Below the pieces are notes generated by a model. The model searched no databases, was not told the DNA's origin, and was given only the letters and a program-made list of their open reading frames with translations. DNA of 64,000 bases, taken from Methylobacterium sp. J-076. GTDB lineage: Bacteria > Pseudomonadota > Alphaproteobacteria > Rhizobiales > Beijerinckiaceae. This document shows, one piece after another, positions 1 through 8,951 of the stretch (position 1 is the first letter of the stretch; every line of letters starts with the position of its first letter). Both the position numbers and the translations under genes were made by a program. The stretch is taken from positions 1 to 64,000 of the forward strand of contig NZ_JAKSXW010000129.1 of assembly GCF_022829405.1 (NCBI RefSeq), given 5' to 3'.

Positions 1-60
1 AGCCGGGGTCGGGAGAGGGGAAACCCGCTCACCGTTGAAACCATGCCCGCGGTGAGGGAC

Positions 61-147
61 GCGCTTTCTCCTGCGCCGTCGCTCCCCTCTCCCGACCCCC
101 TCCGGGGGCCACCCTCCCCCGCAGAGGGGAGAGGGAGAAGCGGTGCC
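61..147. repeat. GC-rich intergenic hairpin repeat
   Basis: The stretch before the first gene holds an inverted repeat: CCCTCTCCC at 85-93 pairs with GGGAGAGGG at 127-135, with a smaller CCCCC/GGGGG hairpin between them. It resembles other CTCCCC/GGGGAG hairpins in this window (2364-2387 and the repeats near 30.6 and 52.2 kb). Open frames crossing it look like repeat translation, so the first gene is started downstream. Bases 1-192 hold no convincing gene. Confidence 0.5.
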
Positions 148-192
148 GTGATCAACGGGCCACACAAGACCTCAGCCAGCCCCCAGAACGCC

Positions 193-1191
193 ATGGCCGA
201 CACCCCCACACTCACCCTTTCCCAGGCCGAGGCGCTGGTCGCCGACGCCCTCGTCCGGGCGGACACCGCGCCGGGCAACGCCCGGCACGTCGCCAGGGCC
301 CTCGTCCGGGCCGAGGCGGACGGGTTGAAGGGCCACGGCCTGTCGCGGGTGCCGAGTTATGCGGCCCAGGCGAGGGCCGGCAAGGTCGATGGCCACGCCG
401 TGCCCGTCCTCACCCGGCCCCGCCCGGCGGTGGCGGCCATCGACGCCGCCCACGGCTTCGCCTACCCGGCCCTGGCGCTCGCCCTCGACGCGCTGCCCGC
501 CCTGGCGCGGGAAAGCGGCCTCGCCGCCGCCGCCCTCCGGCGCTCGCACCATTGCGGCGCGGCGGGGCTGGTCGTGGAGGATCTGGCGGCCCAGGGCCTC
601 GTCGCCCTGCTCTTCGCCAACACGCCCGCGGCCATCGCCCCGTGGCACGGGCAGCGGGCCGTGTTCGGCACCAACCCCATCGCCTTCGCCTGCCCCCTGC
701 CGGGGCGGGAACCGATCGTGGTCGACCTGTCCCTGTCGAAGGTGGCGCGGGGCAACATCGTCTCGGCCAAGCAGCGCGGCGAGCCGATCCCCGAGGGTTG
801 GGCCGTCGATGCGCAGGGCCGCCCGACCACCGACGCCGCGGCCGCACTCGCGGGCACCATGCTGCCCCTCGGCGACGCCAAGGGCACGGCGCTCGCCCTG
901 ATGGTGGAGTTGCTGGCCGCCGGCCTGACGGGGGCGACCTTCGCGGCCGACGCCTCCTCCTTCCTCGACGACAAGGGCGGACCGCCCGGCACCGGCCAGC
1001 TCATCCTGGCCTTCGACCCGCAGGCGTTCGGGGACGGGGCGCTGGACCGCTTTGCGATGCTCGCCGCCGCCATCGAGGACCAGCCCGGCGCCCGCCTGCC
1101 CGGCCAGCGCCGGCTCGGCCTTCGCCGCAAGGCCGAGCAGGACGGGCTTACGGTGGACGCCAAGCTCCTGGCCGAGATCGCCGCGATCTGA
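193..1191 (+). CDS. Ldh_2-family malate/L-lactate-type dehydrogenase
   Basis: This is a 332-residue NAD(P)-dependent oxidoreductase of the LDH2/MDH2 family, which interconverts 2-hydroxy and 2-oxo acids in the cytoplasm. Family signatures are visible: HGLSRVP near residue 45, SHHCGAAG near residue 118 with the likely catalytic His, and GTNPIAFACP near 160. The frame is open from 43, but the extra 50 residues are translated hairpin repeat, so the ATG at 193 (MADTPTLTL) is chosen; it gives the usual family length. A second, unrelated 2-hydroxyacid dehydrogenase follows 134 bp downstream on the same strand. The substrate cannot be read from sequence; malate, sulfolactate, ureidoglycolate and 2,3-diketogulonate enzymes all belong to this family. 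Confidence 0.85.
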   Translation: MADTPTLTLSQAEALVADALVRADTAPGNARHVARALVRAEADGLKGHGLSRVPSYAAQARAGKVDGHAVPVLTRPRPAVAAIDAAHGFAYPALALALDALPALARESGLAAAALRRSHHCGAAGLVVEDLAAQGLVALLFANTPAAIAPWHGQRAVFGTNPIAFACPLPGREPIVVDLSLSKVARGNIVSAKQRGEPIPEGWAVDAQGRPTTDAAAALAGTMLPLGDAKGTALALMVELLAAGLTGATFAADASSFLDDKGGPPGTGQLILAFDPQAFGDGALDRFAMLAAAIEDQPGARLPGQRRLGLRRKAEQDGLTVDAKLLAEIAAI

Positions 1192-1199
1192 GCCCCCGC

Positions 1200-1293
1200 G
1201 TCGTCTTTGCGAGCGCAGCGAAGCAATCCAGGGGCGGCGGGCCGTTTCCGACCGTGACGTATCCCTGGATTGCTTCGCGTCGCTCGCAATGAC
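1200..1293. repeat. Long imperfect inverted repeat (REP/BIME-like)
   Basis: GCGAGCGCAGCGAAGCAATC at 1210-1229 and its continuation CAGGG are mirrored by CCCTGGATTGCTTCGCGTCG from 1263 and the following CTCGCAATGAC. The arms are about 31-34 bp with a loop of about 29 bp. The unit lies just after the first dehydrogenase and before the RBS of the second. The AGCGAAGCAATCCAGGG type of unit is a frequent dispersed intergenic repeat in Rhizobiales. A degenerate relative may lie near 31,658-31,690. Confidence 0.75.
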
Positions 1294-1325
1294 GGGGTGG
1301 CAAATCTTTCCAAGAGGATCCCCCC

Positions 1326-2258
1326 ATGCCGGATATCGTCATCAGCGAGTTCATGGACGAGGACGCGATCCGCGAATCCCTGTCGGGCTTCGACCTGCAT
1401 TACGATCCGACCCTGGTGGACCGGCCGGACGACCTCCGGGCGGCGCTCGCCGGGGCGCGGGGGCTGATCGTCCGCAACCGGACGCGGGTGGACGCCGCCC
1501 TCCTCGCCGCCGGGCCGGACCTGCGGGTCATCGGCCGCCTCGGCGTCGGCCTCGACAACATCGACCAGGACGCCTGCCGGGAGCGCGGCATCGCGGTGAT
1601 CCCGGCCACGGGGGCCAACGACGTCTCGGTGGCCGAATACGTCGTCGCCACGGCGATGCTGCTGCTGCGCGGGGCCTACGGCGCCACGGCGGACGTCGCC
1701 GCCGGGACATGGCCCCGGGGCCGGCTGATGGGCCGGGAGATCTCCGGCAAGCGCCTCGGCCTCGTCGGCTACGGCTCCATCGCCCGGGAGACCGCCCGGC
1801 GGGCCGCGGCCCTCGGCATGGTGGTGAGCGCCCACGATCCGTTCCTGCCGGCCGGGGATCAGGCCTGGTCGCCGGCCTGGGGCCGGGTCGCGAGCCTGCC
1901 GCTCGACGACCTCGTCGCGGGGGCGGACGTGCTGTCGCTCCATGTCCCGCTCACCGACGCGACCCGCGGCCTCATCGATGCCGCCCGGATCGCCCGGCTG
2001 CCGAAGGGCGCGATCCTCATCAACGCGGCCCGCGGCGGCGTGGTGGACGAGGCCGCCGTCGCCCAGGCCCTGCGGGACGGCCACCTCGGCGGCGCCGCCC
2101 TCGACGTGTTCGACAGGGAGCCCCTTCCGGCAGACGCCGGGGCGGTCTTCGCCGGCTGCCCGAACCTGATCCTCACCCCGCACATCGCCGGGGTGACGGT
2201 GGAGTCGAACGTGCGGGTCTCGCAGATGATCGCGCGGGCGGTGGCGGGGGCGCTGTAG
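1326..2258 (+). CDS. D-2-hydroxyacid dehydrogenase (NAD-dependent)
   Basis: This 310-residue protein belongs to the D-isomer-specific 2-hydroxyacid dehydrogenase family (phosphoglycerate-dehydrogenase-like). It shows GRLGVGLDNID near residue 71, the Rossmann motif GLVGYGSIA near 142, and the catalytic Arg-Glu-His set in NAARGGVVDE, DREPLP and LTPHIAG. The ATG at 1326 has AAGAGGA about 8 bases upstream. Pairing with an Ldh_2-family enzyme resembles the slcC/comC pair of (S)- and (R)-sulfolactate dehydrogenases, but no sulfolyase gene is in view, so the substrate stays open. The two genes are separated by the inverted repeat at 1200-1293 and may still be cotranscribed. Confidence 0.87.
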   Translation: MPDIVISEFMDEDAIRESLSGFDLHYDPTLVDRPDDLRAALAGARGLIVRNRTRVDAALLAAGPDLRVIGRLGVGLDNIDQDACRERGIAVIPATGANDVSVAEYVVATAMLLLRGAYGATADVAAGTWPRGRLMGREISGKRLGLVGYGSIARETARRAAALGMVVSAHDPFLPAGDQAWSPAWGRVASLPLDDLVAGADVLSLHVPLTDATRGLIDAARIARLPKGAILINAARGGVVDEAAVAQALRDGHLGGAALDVFDREPLPADAGAVFAGCPNLILTPHIAGVTVESNVRVSQMIARAVAGAL

Positions 2259-2295
2259 GGAGAGGACGTCACCCTCCCGCCGCCAGCTTCATACC

Positions 2296-2575
2296 GGGGT
2301 GAGGCCCCGAAGGGTGCCGGCGACAGCCGGAGCGCAACGTCCGTGGGTCGAGCGCGGGTTCCCCCTCTCCCCGCCTGCGGGGAGAGGCCCGATTGCACCC
2401 TGTCGTGCAATCAGGAAGCGGAGGCGAAGCCGTAGCGGCGGTGAGGGGGCGCTCAGGATAGGACGCCTCCGGGTAGCCCCCTCACCCCCGGCTGCCGCCC
2501 TGCTTCGCCCCCGACGAGGGGGGCAAGACAAGCCGCCCAGACTTCGCCCGCTGAGGTGAGCCCCCTCACGCCGCC
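2296..2575. repeat. Composite intergenic repeat with three hairpins
   Basis: The whole gap between the hydroxyacid dehydrogenase and the RND pump is repeat-like. Three perfect inverted repeats sit in series: CCTCTCCCCGC (2364-2374) with GCGGGGAGAGG (2377-2387); GATTGCAC (2391-2398) with GTGCAATC (2405-2412); and GTGAGGGGGC (2441-2450) with GCCCCCTCAC (2476-2485). The two flanking genes converge here, so the element may end transcription from both sides. There is no gene in 2259-2565. Confidence 0.65.
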
Positions 2576-5500
2576 TCGTGAGCCTCCCGCCCGCCGAACC
2601 GGGCGTAACGCAGGGCGAGGATCGGCAGGATCAGCAGGTTCAGCACCGTCGAGGTGACGAGGCCGCCGAGGATCACGGCGGCCATCGGGCCCTCGATCTC
2701 CCGGCCGGGCTCGCCCGCGCCCAGCGCCAGGGGCAGCAGGCCGAGGCCGGTGACGAGGGAGGTCATGAGGATCGGCACCATCCGGTCGGCGGCGCCCTCG
2801 AAGGCCGTGGCCGCGTCCCAGGCCCGGCCGTCGCGGGCGACCATCTGCTCGTAATGGGCGATCATCATCACGCTGTTGCGGAGCGAGATGCCCGACAGGG
2901 TGACGAAGCCGACGATGGAGCCCAGCGACAGCGTGCCCCCCGTCAGCACCGCCGCCCCCACGCCGCCGACGAAGGCGAAGGGGAGGTTCGCCAAAACGAG
3001 CACGAGGTTCGCCCCCGATCCGGTGACGATGGCGAGCAGCACGAGGATGCCGAAGCCGGCGAGCGCCGTGTGGACCAGCAGGTCCCGCCGGGCCCGCGCC
3101 TGCGCCTCGGCGGCGCCGGCATAGGTGACGTAGACGCCCGCCGGCAGGCGCACCTCCTTGGCGATCTTGCGCTTGGCCGCGGCGACGAAGCCCGCCACGT
3201 CGCGGCCCACCACGTTGGCGGTCACCGCCTGGACCCGCTGCGCCCCCTGGTGCTGCACCTGATAGCGGCCGGTGCCCTCGTAGACGTCGGCCACCTGGGA
3301 CAGGCGCAGGTAGCGCCCCCCCGGCGTGCGCAGCGGCAGGTCGCCGATGGCGCTGAGCCGCTCCCGCGTCCGCCCGTCGAGGATGACGACGACGTTGAAG
3401 ACCGCGTTGCCCCGGTAGGTCTGGCCCACCGTGTCGCCCTGGTAGGCGGTGCGGACCGCCTCCAGCACCTCGACGGCGTCGAGGCCCCAGTGGCGCATGT
3501 CCACGGAGCGCAGGGCCACCGTCACCTGCGGCAGGCCGGCGGGGGCCGCCTGCTGCACGTCCCGCGCCCCCCGCACCTCGGCGAGCTCCCGGGCGACGGC
3601 CCGGGCGGCGGCCTCGATCCGGTCGAGGTCGTTGCCGACCACGTTGACCACCACCGGGGCGGTGAAGCCGGAGATCACCTCCTCGATCCGCTCCGTCAGA
3701 AAGGACTTCAGCGAGAAGGCGGGCCCCGGAAACCCGGCGATTAGGTCGCGGATCCGCCCCTCGATGGTCCGCTGGGCGGCCCCGTCGAGGCCGGGTGCGA
3801 GGTCGATGTGGATCTCGCTGTAATGGGGCCCGGCGGTGTCCTCCCCGGCCTCGGCCCGGCCGATCTGCGAGGCGACCGCCCGCACGCCGGGAATGGCCTT
3901 CAGCTCGGCGGTGATGAGCGTGCCGAGCCGCTGCGATTCCGTGAGCGACGTGCCGGGGGCGGCCACCATGTGCAGGATCAGGTGCCCCTCCCGCAGGTCG
4001 GGCAGGAAGGACAGGCCGAGCGTCGGGACGAGGGCCGCCCCGGCCAGCGTCGCCAGGAGCCCGGCGGCCATCACCGTGCGCGGCGCCCGCCCGGCCCGCC
4101 GCAGCAGCCCGAGATAGAACGCCCGGCTCCAGCGCACCGCCGGCGGATCGGCGACCGGGCCCCCGTCCCGCCCGCGCCGGCCCAGGAGGAGCAGGGACAG
4201 GGCCGGCGTCACCGTCAGCGCCACGAGGAGCGAGGCCACGACGGCGGCGACGTAGGCCAGGGCCAGCGGCCCGAACAGCCGCCCCGCCACGCCGGTCAGC
4301 GCCAGGACCGGCAGGAACATCAGCAGCACGGCCAGCGTCGCGTAGGCGACGGAGCTGCGCACTTCGAGGATCGCGTCCAGCACCAGCCGCGCCCGGCGGC
4401 CCGGATTGGTCCGCCCGGCCCCGCGCAGGCGGCGGGTGACGTTCTCGACGCCGATCACCGCGTCGTCCACCACCTCGCCGATGGCGAGCGCGAGGCCCCC
4501 CAGCGTCATGGTGTTCAGGCTCTCGCCCCAGGCCTGCAGCACCAGGGCCGCCGCGATCAGCGACAGGGGGATCGCCGCCGCGCTGATGAGGGCCGTGCGC
4601 CAATCCGCCAGGAAGACGAGGAGCACGATCACCACCAGCACCCCGCCGATGGCCAGCGCCTGGAGGACGTTGCCGGTGGCGACGCCGACGAAGTCGGCGG
4701 GGCGGAACAGGTCCGGCCGCAGGCTCACGCCCTCGCGCTCCAGGGCCGGGCGCAGCTCGTCGAGGGCCGATTCCAGCCGGGCCGTGACGGCAAGGGTGTC
4801 GACGCCGACCTGGGCGCCGACCATCAGCAGCACGCCGGGCTTGCCGTCCACGAGGGCGGCGCTGATCGCCGGCTCCGGGGCGGCGGTGACGGTGGCGACA
4901 TCCGCCAGGACCACGCTGGCGCCGCCCTCGTTGGCGAGGACCGTCCGCCCCAGCGCCTCCGGGGTGAGGGCCTGCCCCTCCGTGCGCAGGACGACCCGCT
5001 GGTTCGGGGTGTCCACGAAGCCGGCCCCGCGCACCCCCGTCGCCTTGCGGGCGGCGGCCAGCACGTCGTTGAGGCCGACTTGGAAGCGGATCAGGTCGTC
5101 GGGCCGCACCTTCACCTGGAGCGCGCGCACGGCACCGCCATAGACCGAGACCTGCGCGATGCCCGGCACCGCCTGGAGGCGCGGGCGCACGGTCCAGTCC
5201 GCCAGGGTGCGCAATTCCATGGCGTCCCGGCGCTCGGAGGTGAGGCCGACGAGGAGCACCGTCAGGGTCGATGAGGTGAGCGGCGTCATCGACGGCGCCG
5301 AGACCCCCTGCGGCAGGCGGCCCGGCAGGGCGGCGATGCGCTCGTTCACCCGCTGGCGCAGCTGATCGACGCCGCTCCCCGCCCGGAAGGTCGCCGTCAC
5401 CACCGACAGGCCCTGGATCGAGGAGGAGCGCAGCGTCTCCAGCCCCGGCAGGCCCGCGACCGCCCCTTCCACGACCTGCGTGACCAGCACCTCGACCTGC

Positions 5501-5697
5501 TCCGGGTCGAGGCCCGGCGCCTCGGTCTGGATGGTGGCGGTGGGGGGCGTGAATTCGGGGAACACGTCATAGCGCGCCCCCGCCAGGGCGTAGAGCCCGA
5601 AGACGAGGAGGGCGCAGGCCAGCGCCAGCACCACCCGCGGCAACCGCACCGAGAACCGGACGAGGGCGGCCTGGAGCCCGGAGGCGCCCTCAGTCAT
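2566..5697 (-). CDS. RND heavy-metal efflux permease (CzcA/CusA-like)
   Basis: This 1043-residue inner-membrane proton antiporter of the heavy-metal RND family forms the pump of a tripartite efflux system. The N-terminal transmembrane helix is followed by the periplasmic porter domain. Segment TM4 carries GEVVDDAVIGVEN near residue 407, which differs both from the CzcA type (DFG-DGA-VEN) and from the CusA type (AIG-DAA-IEN) seen in the second RND pump of this window. That pattern resembles the less-studied HME5-like class; the metal is not predictable with confidence. The start overlaps the end of the adaptor gene by 8 bases, so the two are translationally coupled. No outer-membrane channel gene is adjacent. 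Confidence 0.88.
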   Translation of the reverse strand: MTEGASGLQAALVRFSVRLPRVVLALACALLVFGLYALAGARYDVFPEFTPPTATIQTEAPGLDPEQVEVLVTQVVEGAVAGLPGLETLRSSSIQGLSVVTATFRAGSGVDQLRQRVNERIAALPGRLPQGVSAPSMTPLTSSTLTVLLVGLTSERRDAMELRTLADWTVRPRLQAVPGIAQVSVYGGAVRALQVKVRPDDLIRFQVGLNDVLAAARKATGVRGAGFVDTPNQRVVLRTEGQALTPEALGRTVLANEGGASVVLADVATVTAAPEPAISAALVDGKPGVLLMVGAQVGVDTLAVTARLESALDELRPALEREGVSLRPDLFRPADFVGVATGNVLQALAIGGVLVVIVLLVFLADWRTALISAAAIPLSLIAAALVLQAWGESLNTMTLGGLALAIGEVVDDAVIGVENVTRRLRGAGRTNPGRRARLVLDAILEVRSSVAYATLAVLLMFLPVLALTGVAGRLFGPLALAYVAAVVASLLVALTVTPALSLLLLGRRGRDGGPVADPPAVRWSRAFYLGLLRRAGRAPRTVMAAGLLATLAGAALVPTLGLSFLPDLREGHLILHMVAAPGTSLTESQRLGTLITAELKAIPGVRAVASQIGRAEAGEDTAGPHYSEIHIDLAPGLDGAAQRTIEGRIRDLIAGFPGPAFSLKSFLTERIEEVISGFTAPVVVNVVGNDLDRIEAAARAVARELAEVRGARDVQQAAPAGLPQVTVALRSVDMRHWGLDAVEVLEAVRTAYQGDTVGQTYRGNAVFNVVVILDGRTRERLSAIGDLPLRTPGGRYLRLSQVADVYEGTGRYQVQHQGAQRVQAVTANVVGRDVAGFVAAAKRKIAKEVRLPAGVYVTYAGAAEAQARARRDLLVHTALAGFGILVLLAIVTGSGANLVLVLANLPFAFVGGVGAAVLTGGTLSLGSIVGFVTLSGISLRNSVMMIAHYEQMVARDGRAWDAATAFEGAADRMVPILMTSLVTGLGLLPLALGAGEPGREIEGPMAAVILGGLVTSTVLNLLILPILALRYARFGGREAHEAA

Positions 5698-6784
5698 CGT
5701 CGTCGCCGACGACGCGGATGCGGCTGCGCAGTTCCTCGGACAGGAGCGCCTGGGCGCCGGCGAGGACGATCTCGCTGCCGTCGGGCAGGTCCTCCTGCAC
5801 GAAGCCGTCGGCGGACATCGGCGCGTCGGGCCTCACCGGGTGGCGGACGTAGCCGTCCTCGCCCATGCCCCGGTAGACCCAGGTGCCGCCCTCGGCGTGG
5901 ACCACCGCGTCCTCCGGCACGAGGACGCCCGTCGCCGCGCGGCCGGTGGGGAGGAAGGCCATCACGCTCATGCCGGGCAGGAGGCCGCTGTCGCCGGCCA
6001 CGAGGTAGTAGAAGCTCTGTCCCTGGATCCTTGGATCCGTGCGCGTGGCGGGGGAGACGAGGCGCAGGGGAACCCGCACGCTCTGCGGCGGCACCTCCGC
6101 GAAGGCGCCCTTCGGCGGATCGGCCAGGACCTCCCCCGGCGGCAGGGTGACCTGCATCAGGAAGTCGTCGCGCTCGATGAGCCGCGTCACCAGGGGGCCG
6201 CGCTCGATGATCGCCCTGCCGATGAGCGAGCCCCATTCCTGCCGGGCGGTGGCGGCCAGCGTGCGGACCTGCGATTCGGCCGCCGTCACCGCCGCCTGGT
6301 CGGTCAGCGCCGTGCCCTCGGCGGTCTCGATCTGCGCCGTGGCGATGGCCGCGGTGCCGAGGCTCTTGAGGCGCCGTGCGGCGCTCACCGACACCTCGGC
6401 GCGGGCGCGGGCGGTCTGGAGGGCGGCCACCGCCCCGGCGTAGCTGTTGGCCAGCTCGGTGACGCGGGCGAGGTCGAGGATGCTGCCGTAGCCGGTCGCC
6501 TCCTGCGGATGCGGCAGGGCCGGCAGCGCCTTGGTGACGAGGCCGATGCGGGCGCGCTCGGCCGCCGTCAGGCGCACCACCGTGCGCCCGTCCTCCACCG
6601 CCGTGCGCGGGGCGGGGAGCCGGGCCTCGGGGGCCGGCGCCCGGCCGGGCCACACCCCCGCCAGGACCTCGCGCAGGCCCGCGAGCGAGGCGGAGAGGCC
6701 GGCCTCCCGGGTCGCGGCCAGGGCACCGCCGACGAGGACGGCGAGCAGCGCTCCGGTGAGCAAGACCCTGCGCCCGTGGCCCAC
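5690..6784 (-). CDS. RND efflux periplasmic adaptor (HlyD/CusB-like)
   Basis: This 364-residue membrane-fusion protein links the RND pump to an outer-membrane channel. An N-terminal hydrophobic segment (about residues 7-25) anchors or exports it. A short coiled-coil hairpin of about 90 residues (near 125-195) is rich in Ala, Gln and Arg and is flanked by lipoyl-like and beta-barrel segments. The start is a GTG at 6784 with GGGAGGG upstream. It is the first gene of a two-gene operon. Unlike the CusB at 18.7 kb it has no heavy-metal-binding domain with YYRNPMG-type motifs, which suggests a different metal. Confidence 0.85.
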   Translation of the reverse strand: MGHGRRVLLTGALLAVLVGGALAATREAGLSASLAGLREVLAGVWPGRAPAPEARLPAPRTAVEDGRTVVRLTAAERARIGLVTKALPALPHPQEATGYGSILDLARVTELANSYAGAVAALQTARARAEVSVSAARRLKSLGTAAIATAQIETAEGTALTDQAAVTAAESQVRTLAATARQEWGSLIGRAIIERGPLVTRLIERDDFLMQVTLPPGEVLADPPKGAFAEVPPQSVRVPLRLVSPATRTDPRIQGQSFYYLVAGDSGLLPGMSVMAFLPTGRAATGVLVPEDAVVHAEGGTWVYRGMGEDGYVRHPVRPDAPMSADGFVQEDLPDGSEIVLAGAQALLSEELRSRIRVVGDDDD

Positions 6785-7000
6785 CGCGGCGCCCTCCCCC
6801 CATCACGATGATCCCAGGGCGGCGATTGCCGAATGATCCCGAGTTCATTGCCAGATACACCCAAGCACGGCCTGCGCAAAGCGGCGGCGGCGCGGTGCGC
6901 GATAACCGCGCGGGGGCGGGCCGGCCGAAACTTGGCCGGTCCCCCCCGAGTAGCCCTCGATGCGGGGTAGGCCCGCGGACGGCCCGGAAGCGACCCCACC

Positions 7001-8011
7001 ATGCAGCACAAACCCCTCGCCGACCAGACGATCGTCGTCACCGGCGCCTCGTCCGGAATCGGGCTGGCCACCGCCCGGATGGCCGCCTCCCGCGGGGCGC
7101 GGGTCGTCCTCGCCGCCCGCAGCGGCGCGGCCCTCGACGCGATCGCCGCCGGGATCGTCCGCGACGGCGGGCGGGCCGTCGCCGTGGGGGCCGATGTCGG
7201 CGTGCGGGCGGAGGTGGAGGAGATCGCCGCCCGCGCCGTCGCGGAGTTCGGGGGCTTCGACACCTGGGTGAACGTGGCCGGGCTGACGATCTACGGTCGC
7301 CTGGACGAGGTCTCCCAGGAGGACCACGAGCGCCTGCTGCGCACGAACTTCTGGGGCACGGTGAACGGCTCGCTGGTGGCCGTGGAGGGGATGCGCCGCC
7401 GGGGCGGGGCGCTGATCAACGTCGGCTCCGTCGCCTCCGACCTCGCCTTCCCCTACCAGGGGATGTACTCGGCCTCGAAGCATGCGGTGAAGGGCTTCAC
7501 CGACGCCCTGCGCATGGAGCTTCGCCTGGACGACGCGCCGATCTCGGTGACGCTGGTGAAGCCGACCTCCATCGACACGCCCCTCCCCCGCCGGGCGCGC
7601 AACTACATGGACCGGGAGCCGATGCTGCCGCCGCCGGTCTACCGGGCCGAGGAGGTGGCGCACGCGATCCTCCACGCCGCGGTGCACCCGCAGCGGGACA
7701 TCGTGGTGGGTGGGGCCGGCAAGCTGTTCATCGCGGGCAAGGAGTTCGCACCCGGGGCCTACGACCACCTCGCCAGCCAGATCGTGGCCCTGCAGAAGCG
7801 GACCATGGAGCCCCGCCGCCCGGCCGGGGCGCTGCACGCGCCGCAGGAGGACGATACGGGGCACGTCCACGGCGACCAGCCGTTCCCGGTGATGCGCACC
7901 AGCGCCTACACCCGGGCGAGCCTGCACCCGCTGGCCACCGCCTCGGCGGTGGTCGGCCTCGGGCTCGCCGCGGCCACCTTCCTCCGGCCCCGCCGCGGGG
8001 GGAAGTCCTGA
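7001..8011 (+). CDS. SDR-family oxidoreductase with C-terminal membrane segment
   Basis: This 336-residue classical short-chain dehydrogenase has the cofactor motif TGASSGIG at residue 15, the structural NVAG motif near 90, a catalytic Ser in VGSVAS and the YSASK active-site motif near 157. The core ends near residue 250. A tail of about 85 residues follows and finishes with a hydrophobic helix (SAVVGLGLAAATFL) before a basic end, so it is probably membrane-tethered. Such long SDRs with a C-terminal anchor are common in Methylobacterium-like genomes. It is monocistronic and converges on the GntR gene. Its substrate is unknown. Confidence 0.85.
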   Translation: MQHKPLADQTIVVTGASSGIGLATARMAASRGARVVLAARSGAALDAIAAGIVRDGGRAVAVGADVGVRAEVEEIAARAVAEFGGFDTWVNVAGLTIYGRLDEVSQEDHERLLRTNFWGTVNGSLVAVEGMRRRGGALINVGSVASDLAFPYQGMYSASKHAVKGFTDALRMELRLDDAPISVTLVKPTSIDTPLPRRARNYMDREPMLPPPVYRAEEVAHAILHAAVHPQRDIVVGGAGKLFIAGKEFAPGAYDHLASQIVALQKRTMEPRRPAGALHAPQEDDTGHVHGDQPFPVMRTSAYTRASLHPLATASAVVGLGLAAATFLRPRRGGKS

Positions 8012-8056
8012 GGGTGGACGCGCTGGCGGGGCGGACGGAGCGCGGGATCGCGCCCC

Positions 8057-8788
8057 CTACCGCGCCGCCGACCGGTGCCCCTGCCCCTCCCGCTGGCGCA
8101 ACTGCGTGAGGGCCACCTCGCAGGCGTTGGTGACGTGGAGGTTGGCCAGCGCCTCCGCCCCGGCGCCGTCGCGGCGCCGGAACGCCTCGGTGAGTCCGTC
8201 GATCTCGGCGAGGCTCAGTGGCAGGCGGTCGGGGTGCATCAGCGAGGTGGCGCGCAGCAGGTTGATCCGCGAGTGCATCCCCCGGAGGATCTCCCAGACG
8301 AGGTCGTTGCCGCACTGGCCGAGCATCACATCGTAGAGCCGGCTCTTGGCCTGGAGGACCCGCTCCGTCTCGCCGGTCGCGGCGGCCTCGCGCAGGGACC
8401 GGGCGGCCTGGGCGAAATCCTCCACCGCCGCGTCGCTCGCCTTGCCCGCGAACTCCCGGGCGGCGTAGCCCTCCAGCACGGCGCGCAGGGCGTAGAGCTG
8501 GCGGGCCTCCTCCACCGAGATCGCCGCCACAACCGGCCCCCGGTGCGGGACGATCTGGACGAGCTTCTCCGCCTCGAGCCGCCGCAGGGCCTCCCGCACC
8601 GAGGCGCGGCTGACGCCGAGCCCCTCGCACAACTCGCGCTCGATCAGCCGCTCGCCCGGGGCGTAGACCCCCGAGGTGATGGCCTGACGCACGGCGTCTT
8701 CGACCTTCTGGCGCAGCGTGTCCGGCTGGATGAGGCTGATCTTGGCCATGGCGATCGGTGCGGGACGGGGTGAGGTCAGCGTTGGCAT
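8057..8788 (-). CDS. GntR-family regulator, FCD (FadR-like) subfamily
   Basis: This 243-residue repressor-type regulator has a winged helix-turn-helix in residues 25-90 (motifs GERLIERELCEGLGVSRAS and VREALRRLE). An all-helical FCD ligand domain follows, with the metal-binding Asp/His positions of that fold. The start is either the ATG at 8788 (GGGAG very close upstream) or an internal ATG at 8749. It is the last gene on the strand of the catabolic run 15,035-8,952, 163 bp after it. FCD regulators usually sense the substrate or an intermediate of the pathway they control, and the perfect palindrome in the promoter of that operon at 15,122-15,134 is a likely operator. Confidence 0.88.
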   Translation of the reverse strand: MPTLTSPRPAPIAMAKISLIQPDTLRQKVEDAVRQAITSGVYAPGERLIERELCEGLGVSRASVREALRRLEAEKLVQIVPHRGPVVAAISVEEARQLYALRAVLEGYAAREFAGKASDAAVEDFAQAARSLREAAATGETERVLQAKSRLYDVMLGQCGNDLVWEILRGMHSRINLLRATSLMHPDRLPLSLAEIDGLTEAFRRRDGAGAEALANLHVTNACEVALTQLRQREGQGHRSAAR

Positions 8789-8951
8789 AGCTCCCGGCGC
8801 TGCGGCAAGGGCCGCAGCCGGGGGCCCGCCACGGCTCCGGGGGGGACGGCCGGCCCGACCGCCCGGACGCGCCCCGCATCCTGAAAGTCCGACCGACGAG
8901 GCGTTGTCAGCCCCGCGAGCGCGGACCTCGGAGACCTCGCCGGCGGGACCC

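Noticed and set aside
462-2183. A 573-codon minus-strand frame opposite the two dehydrogenases
   Set aside because: It is a shadow of the coding strand in high-GC DNA; its product is Arg/Pro/Gly-rich and matches nothing.
3808-5274. A 488-codon plus-strand frame opposite the RND pump
   Set aside because: The product is His/Arg/Gly low-complexity sequence of the type produced by the antisense of real high-GC genes.
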